From JANXSD01 sp043758125 (GTDB taxonomy: Bacteria; Bacteroidota; Bacteroidia; AKYH767-A; OLB10): a DNA stretch of 33,339 nt. Both the position numbers and the translations under genes were made by a program. The notes below the pieces were generated by a model. It made no database searches. It had not been told where the DNA came from and saw nothing but the letters and a program-made list of their open reading frames with translations. The stretch lies in assembly GCA_043758125.1 (NCBI GenBank), contig JAYVOC010000265.1, positions 1 through 33,339 of the forward strand, in the 5' to 3' direction. Positions 8,984 through 16,958 of this stretch are shown here, piece after piece (within the stretch, counting starts at the first letter, position 1; each line of letters begins with the position of its first letter).

Positions 8984-10522
8984 TTACTTAAAGGTATCTT
9001 TCGATTCTACTATTTCAACCTTTGTAACATTCAGTGGATAATTTTCTACTGCTTTATCTTCTGTTAAAATATCCTGACTTAAAACACCACGAAGTACATT
9101 ACTATAACTCATCGGAGAAGGAGAATTTTCACGTAAACTTCTAGCCAATGGAACCGCTTCAGTACGATCAGTTACTATTGAAACAAACATATTTTTTGTT
9201 TGCCAATATTTTTTCATTGCAGCATTCACATCTGCAACAGTAGCTTTTCCTAACAATCCATCTGCTTCTAATAACCAATCTTTACGACCATAAAAATGAC
9301 TATCCATTAAATATCCTAATTGTTTTTCTGGAGTTTGAGCATATAATTTAATATAACTTCTAAGGAACGTTTTAGTAAGATCAAAATCTTCTTGCGACAT
9401 TCCATTCGTGATTATTTGATCCATCGCACGTATTGCCATACGCAACGCAAAATGTGCATGACCAATTTCAATAGTTTTCAATTCAGGATATTGACCTTTT
9501 AACCCTTTTGCTGTTTGCACAGGACGAAGCCATATCGAGAAATAATTACTTGAGCGTGGAAATCCTGGACGAGGCAACATATTTTGTCCGCCATTTTGAT
9601 ACCATTCGATGTAACTATAATCACCGTAATTCATGGAACGTTGTTCACGAATTTTTTTGTACAAACGCGAATATGATTTGCGATGTTCACCTAACCAAGA
9701 GTTAGCAATCATCAACGCTGCGAAATCATCTTTTGATCGTGTAATATCCATTGGAAATCCAGTAAACACAGCAGATCCAAGCGCATTATCTTTTGCAATA
9801 ATTTCTACTTCAATTCCTTTTGGAGTTCTTCCTTTTTGCGCAACTGGTAAAGCCGATTTAGCAGCAGGAAGCGAATTCATATCTGTTTTTAATTGCTCTA
9901 AAAATTGGGGTGTATAATTTCCAGCAATACCAATTGTCATGTTAGCATTTCCAAATGCATTTGCGTACTGCGATTTTACATCAGCAATAGTGCAATTTTT
10001 AACGCCCGAAGAAGTTCCGCTAACCATGTGCTGATAATTCGTGCCACGGAATAATAAATCTTCCAAAGTCATTTTGCTATACTCTTCATCAGAAGATGAA
10101 CGAACAACTTCATCAACATAATTTTGATCATTTGATTTAACACGATTGAAATCGTCGTCAGCAAAACGTGGTGATAAAATCAATCCTTTTATGATTGGAT
10201 AAAATTTTGCTAAATGATCTTTATGCACTTGAAAAGTAAAAATGGTGACTTCTTTATCTACAGATACGCCATACTCAGCAGCCCAAGGGTAGATAAGATC
10301 TTTAATTTGTGTGCTTGTCAATTCTTTGGTTCCACCTTCTGCAATTGTATTTGCTGTTAATGACGTTAAACCTTCTTTTCCTGCTGGATCAGCAATAGAT
10401 CCATTGCGAAACATAATCTTGATAACGACAAGATCCGATTTAGGTAATTTTAATTCTACAACATCAGCAGCATTTGCTACCAATGCAAAAAGGACTAGTA
10501 ATAAGGAGAATATTTTTTTCAT
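8984..10522 (-). CDS. M16 family peptidase-like protein, zinc site absent
   Basis: A 512-residue exported protein with a signal peptide (MKKIFSLLLVLFALVANAA, cut near residue 19). It has the M16 fold, but where the zinc motif HxxEH should be, the sequence reads 'GLTSLTANT' (about 51-59), so it cannot bind zinc in the usual way. The second half keeps the Arg/Tyr substrate-binding feature as 'KIREQRSMNYG'. This is the usual state of the non-catalytic partner in paired M16 proteases, compare the alpha subunit of mitochondrial processing peptidase. It lies 21 bases after the catalytic partner gene in the same operon. I infer a periplasmic heterodimer that degrades or trims peptides; the substrate is unknown. 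Confidence 0.88.
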   Translation of the reverse strand: MKKIFSLLLVLFALVANAADVVELKLPKSDLVVIKIMFRNGSIADPAGKEGLTSLTANTIAEGGTKELTSTQIKDLIYPWAAEYGVSVDKEVTIFTFQVHKDHLAKFYPIIKGLILSPRFADDDFNRVKSNDQNYVDEVVRSSSDEEYSKMTLEDLLFRGTNYQHMVSGTSSGVKNCTIADVKSQYANAFGNANMTIGIAGNYTPQFLEQLKTDMNSLPAAKSALPVAQKGRTPKGIEVEIIAKDNALGSAVFTGFPMDITRSKDDFAALMIANSWLGEHRKSYSRLYKKIREQRSMNYGDYSYIEWYQNGGQNMLPRPGFPRSSNYFSIWLRPVQTAKGLKGQYPELKTIEIGHAHFALRMAIRAMDQIITNGMSQEDFDLTKTFLRSYIKLYAQTPEKQLGYLMDSHFYGRKDWLLEADGLLGKATVADVNAAMKKYWQTKNMFVSIVTDRTEAVPLARSLRENSPSPMSYSNVLRGVLSQDILTEDKAVENYPLNVTKVEIVESKDTFK

Positions 10523-10543
10523 AGCGTGATTTCTTATTGAGAT

Positions 10544-11896
10544 TTATTTAACTGGGCAACTTGCATCTCCGGAAATAGTTGCGACAGTAAGTCCGGTGTT
10601 TACATAATATTTCTTTGCAACATTCATGATATCTTGAGCTGTAACATTATCATACATTACATATTCATTGTTGATAGATTCAGGATCTCCTGTAACCCAA
10701 ACATACGAACTCAATGCTTCTGCAATACTTGTTGGACTATCAATTCCCATTGCAAAACTATAGCGTAAACGAGATTTTGCATCTGCTAAAACTTTTGCAT
10801 CAACAGGAGTTGTTTTCGATTTTTCAATGGCAGCAATAATTTGATCTTTTACATACTGCATATCTTTCGCATCTACTAACGAAGCTGAGATTTGACTTAA
10901 ATAAGGATCACGCGAATTTGTTGCTCCACCATTAATACTTCTTGCTTTTTGTTCAGCAACAACTAACTTGTTATAGAGATCGGATTTTTCAGAAAACAAA
11001 ATTGAATTCAACAAATCAAGAGCGGGCATTTCGATATCATTATTTTTATAAGCAGGAGCTTTGTAATTCAAACTCACAACAGGAGGAAAATTAGGAACTT
11101 GAACATGTGTGTAACGAGTTTCAGTTTGTACTGGCTCAACAGGAATTTGACTGGCGAAATTTCCTTTCTGCCATACTCCAAAATATTTTTCTGCTAATGC
11201 ATTTATTGCTTCTGATTTAATATCACCAACTACAATAATTGTTGCGTATTCTGGTTTGTAAAATCGTTTAAAAAATTCTTGTGAGTAAACATATTGATTT
11301 GGCATGTCAACAACATCTTTAAAAAATCCCATTGTTGTATGTTGATAGGTATGAGATTTAAAAGCAACATCATTCATCTTTTCATCTAATTGCTCGTAAG
11401 GGCTTGCCGAATTTTTTGTGTACTCACCTTTTACTGCACCAGCTTCTGTTTTAAAATCTTGCTCAGAATATTTCAAATTCATAAAACGATCTGATTCTAA
11501 TTCAAACATTTTTTCAAGCATTGCCGCATTACCTGTCATGTGATAAAGTGTCCTATCTAATGATGTATTTGCGTTTGCTGATGCGCCTGTTGCTTTTAAT
11601 GCATCGCTGTATTTTTCTTTCGGATATTTTTCAGTTCCACGAAACATCATGTGTTCGAAGAAGTGAGCAAATCCCGTTTTTCCAACTTCTACTTCATCAC
11701 GAGACCCAACACGCATCACAACGTAGAACGCTGCTAAACCCGGGCTATCGTAAGGAACGGTAACTACATTTAAACCGTTAGGTAATTTGTGTTGATAAAT
11801 TGGATAAGGCAAAATATTGCCCTTTGATTGCTGTGCGTTCATGATCCCCTGTCCAAAGGTGATCATGATTGCTAGTAAGCAGAACATTTTTTTCAT
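10544..11896 (-). CDS. M16 family zinc metallopeptidase, catalytic subunit
   Basis: A 450-residue exported protein starting MKKMFCLLAIMITFGQG, with a signal peptide ending near residue 21 (AQQ). The inverted zinc motif HFFEH is at residues 78-82, with the third ligand Glu158 in 'AVKGEYTKN', 75 residues on, as expected for M16. I chose the ATG at 11896 rather than one at 11983 because only the former puts the signal peptide at the N-terminus. The 29 residues gained otherwise look like translated leader. It is first gene of a two-gene operon with a zinc-less partner. fabG lies 144 bases upstream on the same strand without an obvious terminator between, so read-through from fabG is possible. Confidence 0.9.
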   Translation of the reverse strand: MKKMFCLLAIMITFGQGIMNAQQSKGNILPYPIYQHKLPNGLNVVTVPYDSPGLAAFYVVMRVGSRDEVEVGKTGFAHFFEHMMFRGTEKYPKEKYSDALKATGASANANTSLDRTLYHMTGNAAMLEKMFELESDRFMNLKYSEQDFKTEAGAVKGEYTKNSASPYEQLDEKMNDVAFKSHTYQHTTMGFFKDVVDMPNQYVYSQEFFKRFYKPEYATIIVVGDIKSEAINALAEKYFGVWQKGNFASQIPVEPVQTETRYTHVQVPNFPPVVSLNYKAPAYKNNDIEMPALDLLNSILFSEKSDLYNKLVVAEQKARSINGGATNSRDPYLSQISASLVDAKDMQYVKDQIIAAIEKSKTTPVDAKVLADAKSRLRYSFAMGIDSPTSIAEALSSYVWVTGDPESINNEYVMYDNVTAQDIMNVAKKYYVNTGLTVATISGDASCPVK

Positions 11897-12040
11897 AGTA
11901 TGAATTATTGTTTTATTAATTTTAACTGTGTGGATGAAATTAAGAGATATTCGAATTGAAATTAAAACAAATCGACCATTCAATTTAGATGAACGATAAA
12001 CGATAGGATTTTGCAGGAAAACAATTAAATTAAATTTATT

Positions 12041-12787
12041 TTATGTGAGCATTCCACCATCAACATTAATTACCTGACCAGTGATATAGGCCGAATTATC
12101 ACTAGCTAAGAAAATTACCAAATTAGCTACGTCTTCAGGTGTACCTCCTCTCTTTAATGGAATTTGATCATTCCAATGTTTGATAGTTTCATCTGTTAAT
12201 GCATCTGTCATTTCAGTAATGATAAATCCTGGAGCAACGGCATTGCAACGTATATTTCTTGACCCTAATTCTAATGCTATTGATTTGGTAAATCCGATGA
12301 TGCCTGCCTTAGATGCTGCATAATTTGATTGCCCTGCATTACCTTTAATTCCAACAACAGAACTAATATTAATAATACTTCCTTTACGTTGGCGAAGCAT
12401 TGGCTTTTGACAAGCTTTTGTGATGTTAAAAACAGACTTAAGATTTATGCGGATCACATCATCAAATTGCTCTTCAGTCATACGCATTAAAAGATTATCT
12501 TTTGTGATACCTGCATTATTCACTACAACTTCTAACGATCCAAAATCTGCTAAAACGGAAGTGATCAACTCTTCCGCCGCTTTAAAATCAGAGGCATCTG
12601 AACGATAACCTTTCGCTTTTACGCCAACCTCTTGAAGTTCCTTTTCTAATTCTAATGCCTTTTCTGGAGATGATAAATAAGTGAAAGCGATGTTAGCCCC
12701 ATTTTTAGCCATTTCAATTGCGATGCTTCTACCAATTCCACGGGAAGCTCCTGTAATCAGCACATTTTTTTCAGCTAGTAGTTTCAT
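12041..12787 (-). CDS. fabG: 3-oxoacyl-[acyl-carrier-protein] reductase FabG
   Basis: A 248-residue classical short-chain dehydrogenase/reductase. The NADPH site TGASRGIG is at residues 12-19, NNAG at 90-93, and the catalytic Ser143, Tyr156 and Lys160 in 'ISSVVG' and 'NYAASKAG'. The 'GQSNYAASKAGIIGFTKS' block and the C-terminal 'SAYITGQVINVDGGM' are typical for FabG, which reduces 3-oxoacyl-ACP in each round of fatty-acid elongation in the cytosol. The length is that of the family. Other SDR enzymes share most motifs, but the match to FabG is close throughout. It is not beside other fab genes here. A -7 box TATCTTTG lies 41 bases upstream, overlapping the promoter region of the divergent barrel gene. 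Confidence 0.93.
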   Translation of the reverse strand: MKLLAEKNVLITGASRGIGRSIAIEMAKNGANIAFTYLSSPEKALELEKELQEVGVKAKGYRSDASDFKAAEELITSVLADFGSLEVVVNNAGITKDNLLMRMTEEQFDDVIRINLKSVFNITKACQKPMLRQRKGSIINISSVVGIKGNAGQSNYAASKAGIIGFTKSIALELGSRNIRCNAVAPGFIITEMTDALTDETIKHWNDQIPLKRGGTPEDVANLVIFLASDNSAYITGQVINVDGGMLT

Positions 12788-12807
12788 TTATTAATATTAT
12801 CCAATTA

Positions 12808-12825
12808 AGATTTTGATTTACTTTG
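12808..12825 (+). promoter_or_regulatory. Promoter element of first barrel gene, shared with its paralogue
   Basis: The 18 bases AGATTTTGATTTACTTTG recur identically at 13632-13649 upstream of the paralogous gene, at nearly the same distance from the ATG (27 versus 26 bases). The end TACTTTG looks like a one-base-short -7 box. No TTTG is found at -33 for this copy. Confidence 0.5.
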
Positions 12826-12828
12826 CGC

Positions 12829-12836
12829 CAAAGATA
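12829..12836 (-). promoter_or_regulatory. -7 box of fabG, facing the barrel-gene promoter
   Basis: On the minus strand TATCTTTG matches TAnnTTTG exactly and would give fabG a leader of about 35 bases. It sits three bases from the rightward TACTTTG box (12819-12825), so the pair forms an inverted repeat TACTTTG-CGC-CAAAGATA. No -33 match is seen. Confidence 0.45.
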
Positions 12837-12852
12837 ACTAAACCGATTATCT

Positions 12853-13521
12853 ATGAATCGCTTTCTGCTTATACTTGGCTTTTCGTGCTGTATATTTCAT
12901 GCTAAAGCTCAGATTTCTGTTCGTGCTGGTATAAATGGAGGAATTGACAATTGTACAATGTCCGATTTTTTGCCTTTTATTATCTCTAATCATGATCACG
13001 GTCCATTTCCAGGCAATCATTTTGGGATCGATGCCACAATCAAAATAAATAAAATTGTAGGCTTTGAAGTGGATTTAGATAAAAGTACCGTGTCGGATCT
13101 TTATACTGATAAGGCACATAAAATAAACATTTCCTATCTTGATATACCAATTTTTTTCAGGTTATCCACCAATGGTAAAGTGGGATTTTATTTTGAAACC
13201 GGATTACAATATTCGATACTACTAAATGGTAATAATAAGCTTGAAGTTGCTGATACTACCTTATCAATAAAAGATTTTTATAGAAAGGGTTTGGCTGGGT
13301 TTGTAATTGGATTAGGGCTCGAATTTAAAATTACCGATAAAGTAATTTTAACGGCTGGAGCTAGAGCTGCTAGTACAATTATTACTGTGGCAAAAGATAA
13401 CTATTACACTTCGGGAAATGTAATAAATGACATTTATTACCATGATAATTTTTTATCAAAAGCAGGATTTCATTTTGGGGTTGCATGGCGCTTCCACGAT
13501 GTAAGTTCTTGGGAAAAATAA
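12853..13521 (+). CDS. Outer-membrane beta-barrel protein (PorT/OMP_b-brl_2-like), copy 1
   Basis: A 222-residue exported protein. The signal peptide MNRFLLILGFSCCIFHAKA is cut before 'QISVRAGINGG'. The rest is an alternation of short amphipathic strands with turns ('FGIDATIKINKIVGFEVDLD', 'KVGFYFETGLQYSILL', 'GLGLEFKITDKVILTAG'), ending in 'FHFGVAWRF', an aromatic C-terminal strand. This matches the small 8-10-strand barrels annotated as porin-family proteins in Bacteroidota. No substrate can be given. The next gene is a paralogue with the same framework blocks ('ISYLDIPIFFRLSTNGKVGF' against 'LKYIDIPILFRLTTDGKVGF'). This copy is the more divergent of the two in its loops. Confidence 0.8.
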   Translation: MNRFLLILGFSCCIFHAKAQISVRAGINGGIDNCTMSDFLPFIISNHDHGPFPGNHFGIDATIKINKIVGFEVDLDKSTVSDLYTDKAHKINISYLDIPIFFRLSTNGKVGFYFETGLQYSILLNGNNKLEVADTTLSIKDFYRKGLAGFVIGLGLEFKITDKVILTAGARAASTIITVAKDNYYTSGNVINDIYYHDNFLSKAGFHFGVAWRFHDVSSWEK

Positions 13522-13619
13522 TTTCTGAAAGTGAGAGGTATTTTAAATTCTAATTATCCAAATCAAAAACCAACTAAAATCACTTAATAACTTATTTAAA
13601 AAAGTCCTAAAATTTAAAC

Positions 13620-13649
13620 TTTGTCCTAACGAGATTTTGATTTACTTTG
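13620..13649 (+). promoter_or_regulatory. Promoter of second barrel gene
   Basis: TTTG (13620-13623), 19-base spacer, then TACTTTG (13643-13649), which is a Bacteroidota-type -33/-7 pair with a -7 box one base short of TAnnTTTG. The ATG follows 26 bases later. The last 18 bases are identical to those upstream of copy 1. Confidence 0.55.
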
Positions 13650-13675
13650 TGCTACAATAACAAAACCACTTATCC

Positions 13676-14323
13676 ATGAAAAAACTATTAGTAATCCTAG
13701 CAACTCTAGGTATGATTCAACAGGCAAATGCTCAAATTAAAGTTAGAGCAGGCTTAGAAGGAGGAATAAATTCGACTTGGCTTTTCAATAAAACCGTTTC
13801 TGATGCTGGTGATGAACTAGATTATAAATCAACAATAGGAGGTCAATTTGGGATCGGTGCTTATGCTAAATTTAATAAGCTTGTAGGATTGTCTGTATCA
13901 CTTATGTCAGGTTCAATAAACCAAAAATATACAGAAAGAATAAATGCAGGTGGTGTTTTCTCAAATTCATTTGTAACAGAAACAAAATTAAAGTACATCG
14001 ATATTCCTATCTTATTCCGTTTAACAACGGATGGTAAAGTTGGTTTCTATTTTGAAACTGGACCTCAGTTTTCTTTATTATCATCTGCTAAACATGAATC
14101 AACGGATATAAAATCGAATACCAATTCTATGAACATCGCAGCAATTTTAGGTTTTGGTATTGATGCGAAAGCTGGTCCTATAACTATTACTTCAGGTTTA
14201 AGAATGGGTTATGGAATTACTGATGCTGGTAAAAAGCCGTCTTACTCGGTTAATTATGAAAAAACACATTCTGCTGTTTTAGGAGTTCATCTAGGTGTAG
14301 CTTATACTTTCGGAGGAGAATAA
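13676..14323 (+). CDS. Outer-membrane beta-barrel protein (PorT/OMP_b-brl_2-like), copy 2
   Basis: A 215-residue exported protein. The signal peptide MKKLLVILATLGMIQQANA ends before 'QIKVRAGLEGG'. The strand pattern and framework follow copy 1: 'FGIGAYAKFNKLVGLSVSL', 'IDIPILFRLTTDGKVGFYFETGPQFSLL', 'GFGIDAKAGPITITSGLRMGYG', ending 'LGVHLGVAYTFGG'. It is a small outer-membrane barrel of unknown cargo. It stands in tandem 154 bases behind its paralogue with its own promoter, so the two can be expressed separately. A strong terminator follows, closing the pair. Confidence 0.82.
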   Translation: MKKLLVILATLGMIQQANAQIKVRAGLEGGINSTWLFNKTVSDAGDELDYKSTIGGQFGIGAYAKFNKLVGLSVSLMSGSINQKYTERINAGGVFSNSFVTETKLKYIDIPILFRLTTDGKVGFYFETGPQFSLLSSAKHESTDIKSNTNSMNIAAILGFGIDAKAGPITITSGLRMGYGITDAGKKPSYSVNYEKTHSAVLGVHLGVAYTFGGE

Positions 14324-14340
14324 TAGTATATTATCATAAA

Positions 14341-14385
14341 AAAAAACCTGAAGTCAGACGTTAGTCTGTACTTCAGGTTTTTTTT
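14341..14385 (+). terminator. Strong terminator after the barrel-gene pair
   Basis: AACCTGAAGT-C-AGAC (14345-14359) pairs with GTCT-GT-ACTTCAGGTT (14364-14379), giving a 14-pair stem with a small internal loop and a GTTA loop, followed by T to 14385. An A-run in front of the stem could let it work for the opposite strand too. Confidence 0.9.
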
Positions 14386-14463
14386 ATGCTCTTTCTCCAA
14401 ATGGAAGACAATGATTTGTTAAGCTATATTTCTAATACCATGCTATCGATACTCCAACCTGCA

Positions 14464-14498
14464 TTTTTAATTCGTAATTTTTAATTTTTAATTTATTT
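14464..14498. repeat. Short AT-only heptamer repeat at the end of sucD
   Basis: Five imperfect copies of the 7-base unit TTTTTAA, two of them exact and adjacent (14478-14491), run up to and into the stop codon of sucD. A similar low-complexity run of AATTAAT follows the stop of the permease-peptidase gene (about 7372-7395). This may be simple slippage. Confidence 0.5.
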
Positions 14499-15381
14499 AC
14501 GCCATTGCTTTCTTTAAAACAGCTGCCATTGTAATTCCAATATCAGCAGGAGTTGCAACAACCGTTATTCCACATTCTTCCATTATTTTCATCTTTGCCG
14601 CGGCTGTGTCTTCTGCTCCGCCAATAATTGCACCGGCATGTCCCATTCTTCGTCCTGCGGGAGCTGTTTGACCAGCAATAAATCCTACCACAGGCTTTTT
14701 ATTTCCATTTGCTTTGATCCAACGAGCAGCTTCAGCTTCTAAGCCACCGCCAATCTCACCAATCATTACGATACCTTCTGTTTCAGGGTCATTCATAAAT
14801 AATTCAATAGCTTCACGAGTAGTTGTTCCAATAATTGGGTCTCCACCAATACCGATGGCGGTTGAAATTCCTAACCCAGCTTTTACAACTTGATCAGCCG
14901 CTTCATAAGTTAATGTTCCTGATTTTGAAACGATGCCAATATTTCCTCTTTTGAAAACGAAGCCAGGCATGATACCAACTTTCGCTTCTCCAGGAGTGAT
15001 AACACCGGGGCAATTTGGTCCGATTAAAATACAACCACGACCTTTAATGTATTCTTGCACCATAATCATATCACGAGTTGGAATACCTTCTGTGATGGTA
15101 ACGATTACTTTAATTCCAGCTTCCGCCGCTTCCATAATTGCATCCGCAGCAAATGCTGGTGGAACAAAAATGATCGTAACATTCGCACCAACTTCTTTTA
15201 CAGCATCTGATACTGTATTAAAAACGGGTTTATCAAGGTGCTTTGAACCACCTTTTCCAGGAGTTACTCCTCCAACTACATTGGTACCGTACTCAATCAT
15301 TTGAGTAGCATGGAAGGTTCCTTCATTACCAGTAAATCCTTGTACAATTACTCTAGAATTTTTATCAACTAATACGCTCAT
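14497..15381 (-). CDS. sucD: Succinyl-CoA ligase (ADP/GDP-forming), alpha subunit
   Basis: A 294-residue cytosolic enzyme subunit of the TCA cycle, which with SucB converts succinyl-CoA plus NDP and phosphate to succinate, CoA and NTP. Seen are the CoA-binding Rossmann part ('VIVQGFTGNEGTFH', residues 11-24; 'GGVTPGKGG', 37-45), 'GPNCPGVITPGE' (121-132) and the phospho-histidine His248 in 'GRRMGHAGAI'. Length is that of the family. I chose ATG 15381 (MSVLVDKNSRVIVQG) over ATG 15405, which would add eight atypical residues and overlap the promoter box. sucB is not in the window, as is frequent in Bacteroidota, where the two subunits are often unlinked. It has its own -7 box and is probably a single-gene unit. 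Confidence 0.96.
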   Translation of the reverse strand: MSVLVDKNSRVIVQGFTGNEGTFHATQMIEYGTNVVGGVTPGKGGSKHLDKPVFNTVSDAVKEVGANVTIIFVPPAFAADAIMEAAEAGIKVIVTITEGIPTRDMIMVQEYIKGRGCILIGPNCPGVITPGEAKVGIMPGFVFKRGNIGIVSKSGTLTYEAADQVVKAGLGISTAIGIGGDPIIGTTTREAIELFMNDPETEGIVMIGEIGGGLEAEAARWIKANGNKKPVVGFIAGQTAPAGRRMGHAGAIIGGAEDTAAAKMKIMEECGITVVATPADIGITMAAVLKKAMA

Positions 15382-15402
15382 ATTATCTTTTTTATAAGAG
15401 TG

Positions 15403-15410
15403 CAAAGCTA
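15403..15410 (-). promoter_or_regulatory. -7 box of sucD
   Basis: TAGCTTTG on the minus strand exactly matches TAnnTTTG, 21 bases before the chosen ATG, predicting a leader of about 15 bases. At the expected -33 position the sequence is TTTT. Confidence 0.5.
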
Positions 15411-15440
15411 ATAAAAATCAGTCTCTATAAAAACTGGATT

Positions 15441-16811
15441 TTATTGAATCAACAATTGCTTGTAAAAATCTTTTTCACCTGATGATAATTTTATTGTGTA
15501 AAAACCTTTTGAAAGTTCAGCGATGTTGACAACATTTTTTCCGCTACTATTTCCTTCTTTTCTTAGTACTATTCTACCATCTACAGCGTAAAGAGAAAGC
15601 TTCCATGATGAAGCGCCTTTAGCTATTTCAATGGTAACTTCAGATGATGCTGGATTAGGATAAACATCAAAGTAATGATGATTTACAGGTTCATTTAAGC
15701 CAGTGAAAGTTGTTGAGATAATGTTAGAAGAAGATTCTGCATAACTTGTTCGAACGATATTACAAAAACTTGTTTTGCGCATGGTTACCTTGTATAGATT
15801 TAAACCTGGGCTAGGATTAAGGTCAGTATAAGACCCCGAATTAATAGGAATAGAATCTATTGCCTGAAAAGGATTTGTACCATCACTCCTATAAATATAA
15901 AACGATTGAATCCAAGGTCCAGAACCTGGGGAAGGCTGAATATTACTAGAATAGTTCCAACTTAAGTTAATTGAATTATTAGTACTTATTCCTTGTTGAA
16001 GAAAAATTGTAGTACTCTTTATGACATAATTATTAAAAGAAATAGAAGAAATATTATTTCCACACTTATCATTACGCAGCATTTTATACCTCCAATACCT
16101 AGAGTTTGGATTTGCGGTCATGTCAATAAAGTAATTGGAAGAATCTCTGTTAATATATGTTAAGCTGTCATATTGATTAGTTATACTATTTTCACGGTAT
16201 ATTGTATATCCAGCAATATTTGAAGTGTCGCCTTTGTCAAAAATAATTTTATTTCTGTTAGTAGCAGAATCTAAACTTATTAAACATATACTTTGATCCA
16301 TAAGATTAGCGTTGTTACAATAAGTACAGATCGCTGCCATAGATCCTGCTGTTGAATACACTGTACGATTTAATGTATCATTTTTAAATGTAAGCGCAAT
16401 ATAGTATAAACCTTTTAACTGGGTGGAAACCCATATATGACCAGGATTACTATTACCGTTATAACCATCGCAAATAATTGGAGAAACTAAACTGAGTTGA
16501 GAAGTAATTCCAGTTGTATCTTGAAATGGTCCATATACGGAATATCCCGCTGTGTCAAACACATACGTTGAATAATTTAGCATGAATGACGAGATACCAC
16601 AAACAGGAACAATAATCCAAGCGTATCTTCCGGTAGTAAGGCAACCATAATTAATACCGGGCGTTGCTAGTCCATAGCTGGATGCATTAATTGTAGCCGT
16701 TTGACCACCATAAAAGGCGTTTACCACAATTGCAGTTTCAGGTGTTTGCTGGCATTTCACCTTAGTAACAATCAGCAAAAGCGAAATAAAAATAAGATAA
16801 AAGTTTTTCAT
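15441..16811 (-). CDS. T9SS-exported protein with Fn3-like domains and C-terminal sorting domain
   Basis: A 456-residue secreted protein. The signal peptide MKNFYLIFISLLLIVTKVKC is followed by a beta-rich N-terminal domain (about 25-155, with 'SVYGPFQDTTG' and 'GLYYIALTFKND') of the kind seen at the start of gliding- or adhesion-type proteins. Two fibronectin-III-like segments follow (about 165-260 and 265-365). The last 78 residues ('FDVYPNPASSEVTIEI...GRIVLRK...LSKGFYTIKL') are a T9SS type A sorting domain, which is removed or anchored during export across the outer membrane. No catalytic motif is visible, and six or more Cys suggest disulfides. It lies 59 bases in front of sucD on the same strand. 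Function beyond surface exposure or adhesion is not readable. Confidence 0.85.
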   Translation of the reverse strand: MKNFYLIFISLLLIVTKVKCQQTPETAIVVNAFYGGQTATINASSYGLATPGINYGCLTTGRYAWIIVPVCGISSFMLNYSTYVFDTAGYSVYGPFQDTTGITSQLSLVSPIICDGYNGNSNPGHIWVSTQLKGLYYIALTFKNDTLNRTVYSTAGSMAAICTYCNNANLMDQSICLISLDSATNRNKIIFDKGDTSNIAGYTIYRENSITNQYDSLTYINRDSSNYFIDMTANPNSRYWRYKMLRNDKCGNNISSISFNNYVIKSTTIFLQQGISTNNSINLSWNYSSNIQPSPGSGPWIQSFYIYRSDGTNPFQAIDSIPINSGSYTDLNPSPGLNLYKVTMRKTSFCNIVRTSYAESSSNIISTTFTGLNEPVNHHYFDVYPNPASSEVTIEIAKGASSWKLSLYAVDGRIVLRKEGNSSGKNVVNIAELSKGFYTIKLSSGEKDFYKQLLIQ

Positions 16812-16958
16812 GAGAATTTCGGTATTTAAGTTAAGTAAGGTAAAGTTAGTATTAAAAATTATCTGAAAGTTTTAAACTGTTAATTACTTTTTTCGGTAAT
16901 AAAGCCGTCAAGCAAAATCTCTGTAATTAATCTTAAATTCGCACTCTAAAGTTTTGCA

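Noticed and set aside
11897..11983. Upstream ATG extending the catalytic M16 protein by 29 residues
   Set aside because: Would bury the signal peptide inside the protein; the added residues look like translated leader.
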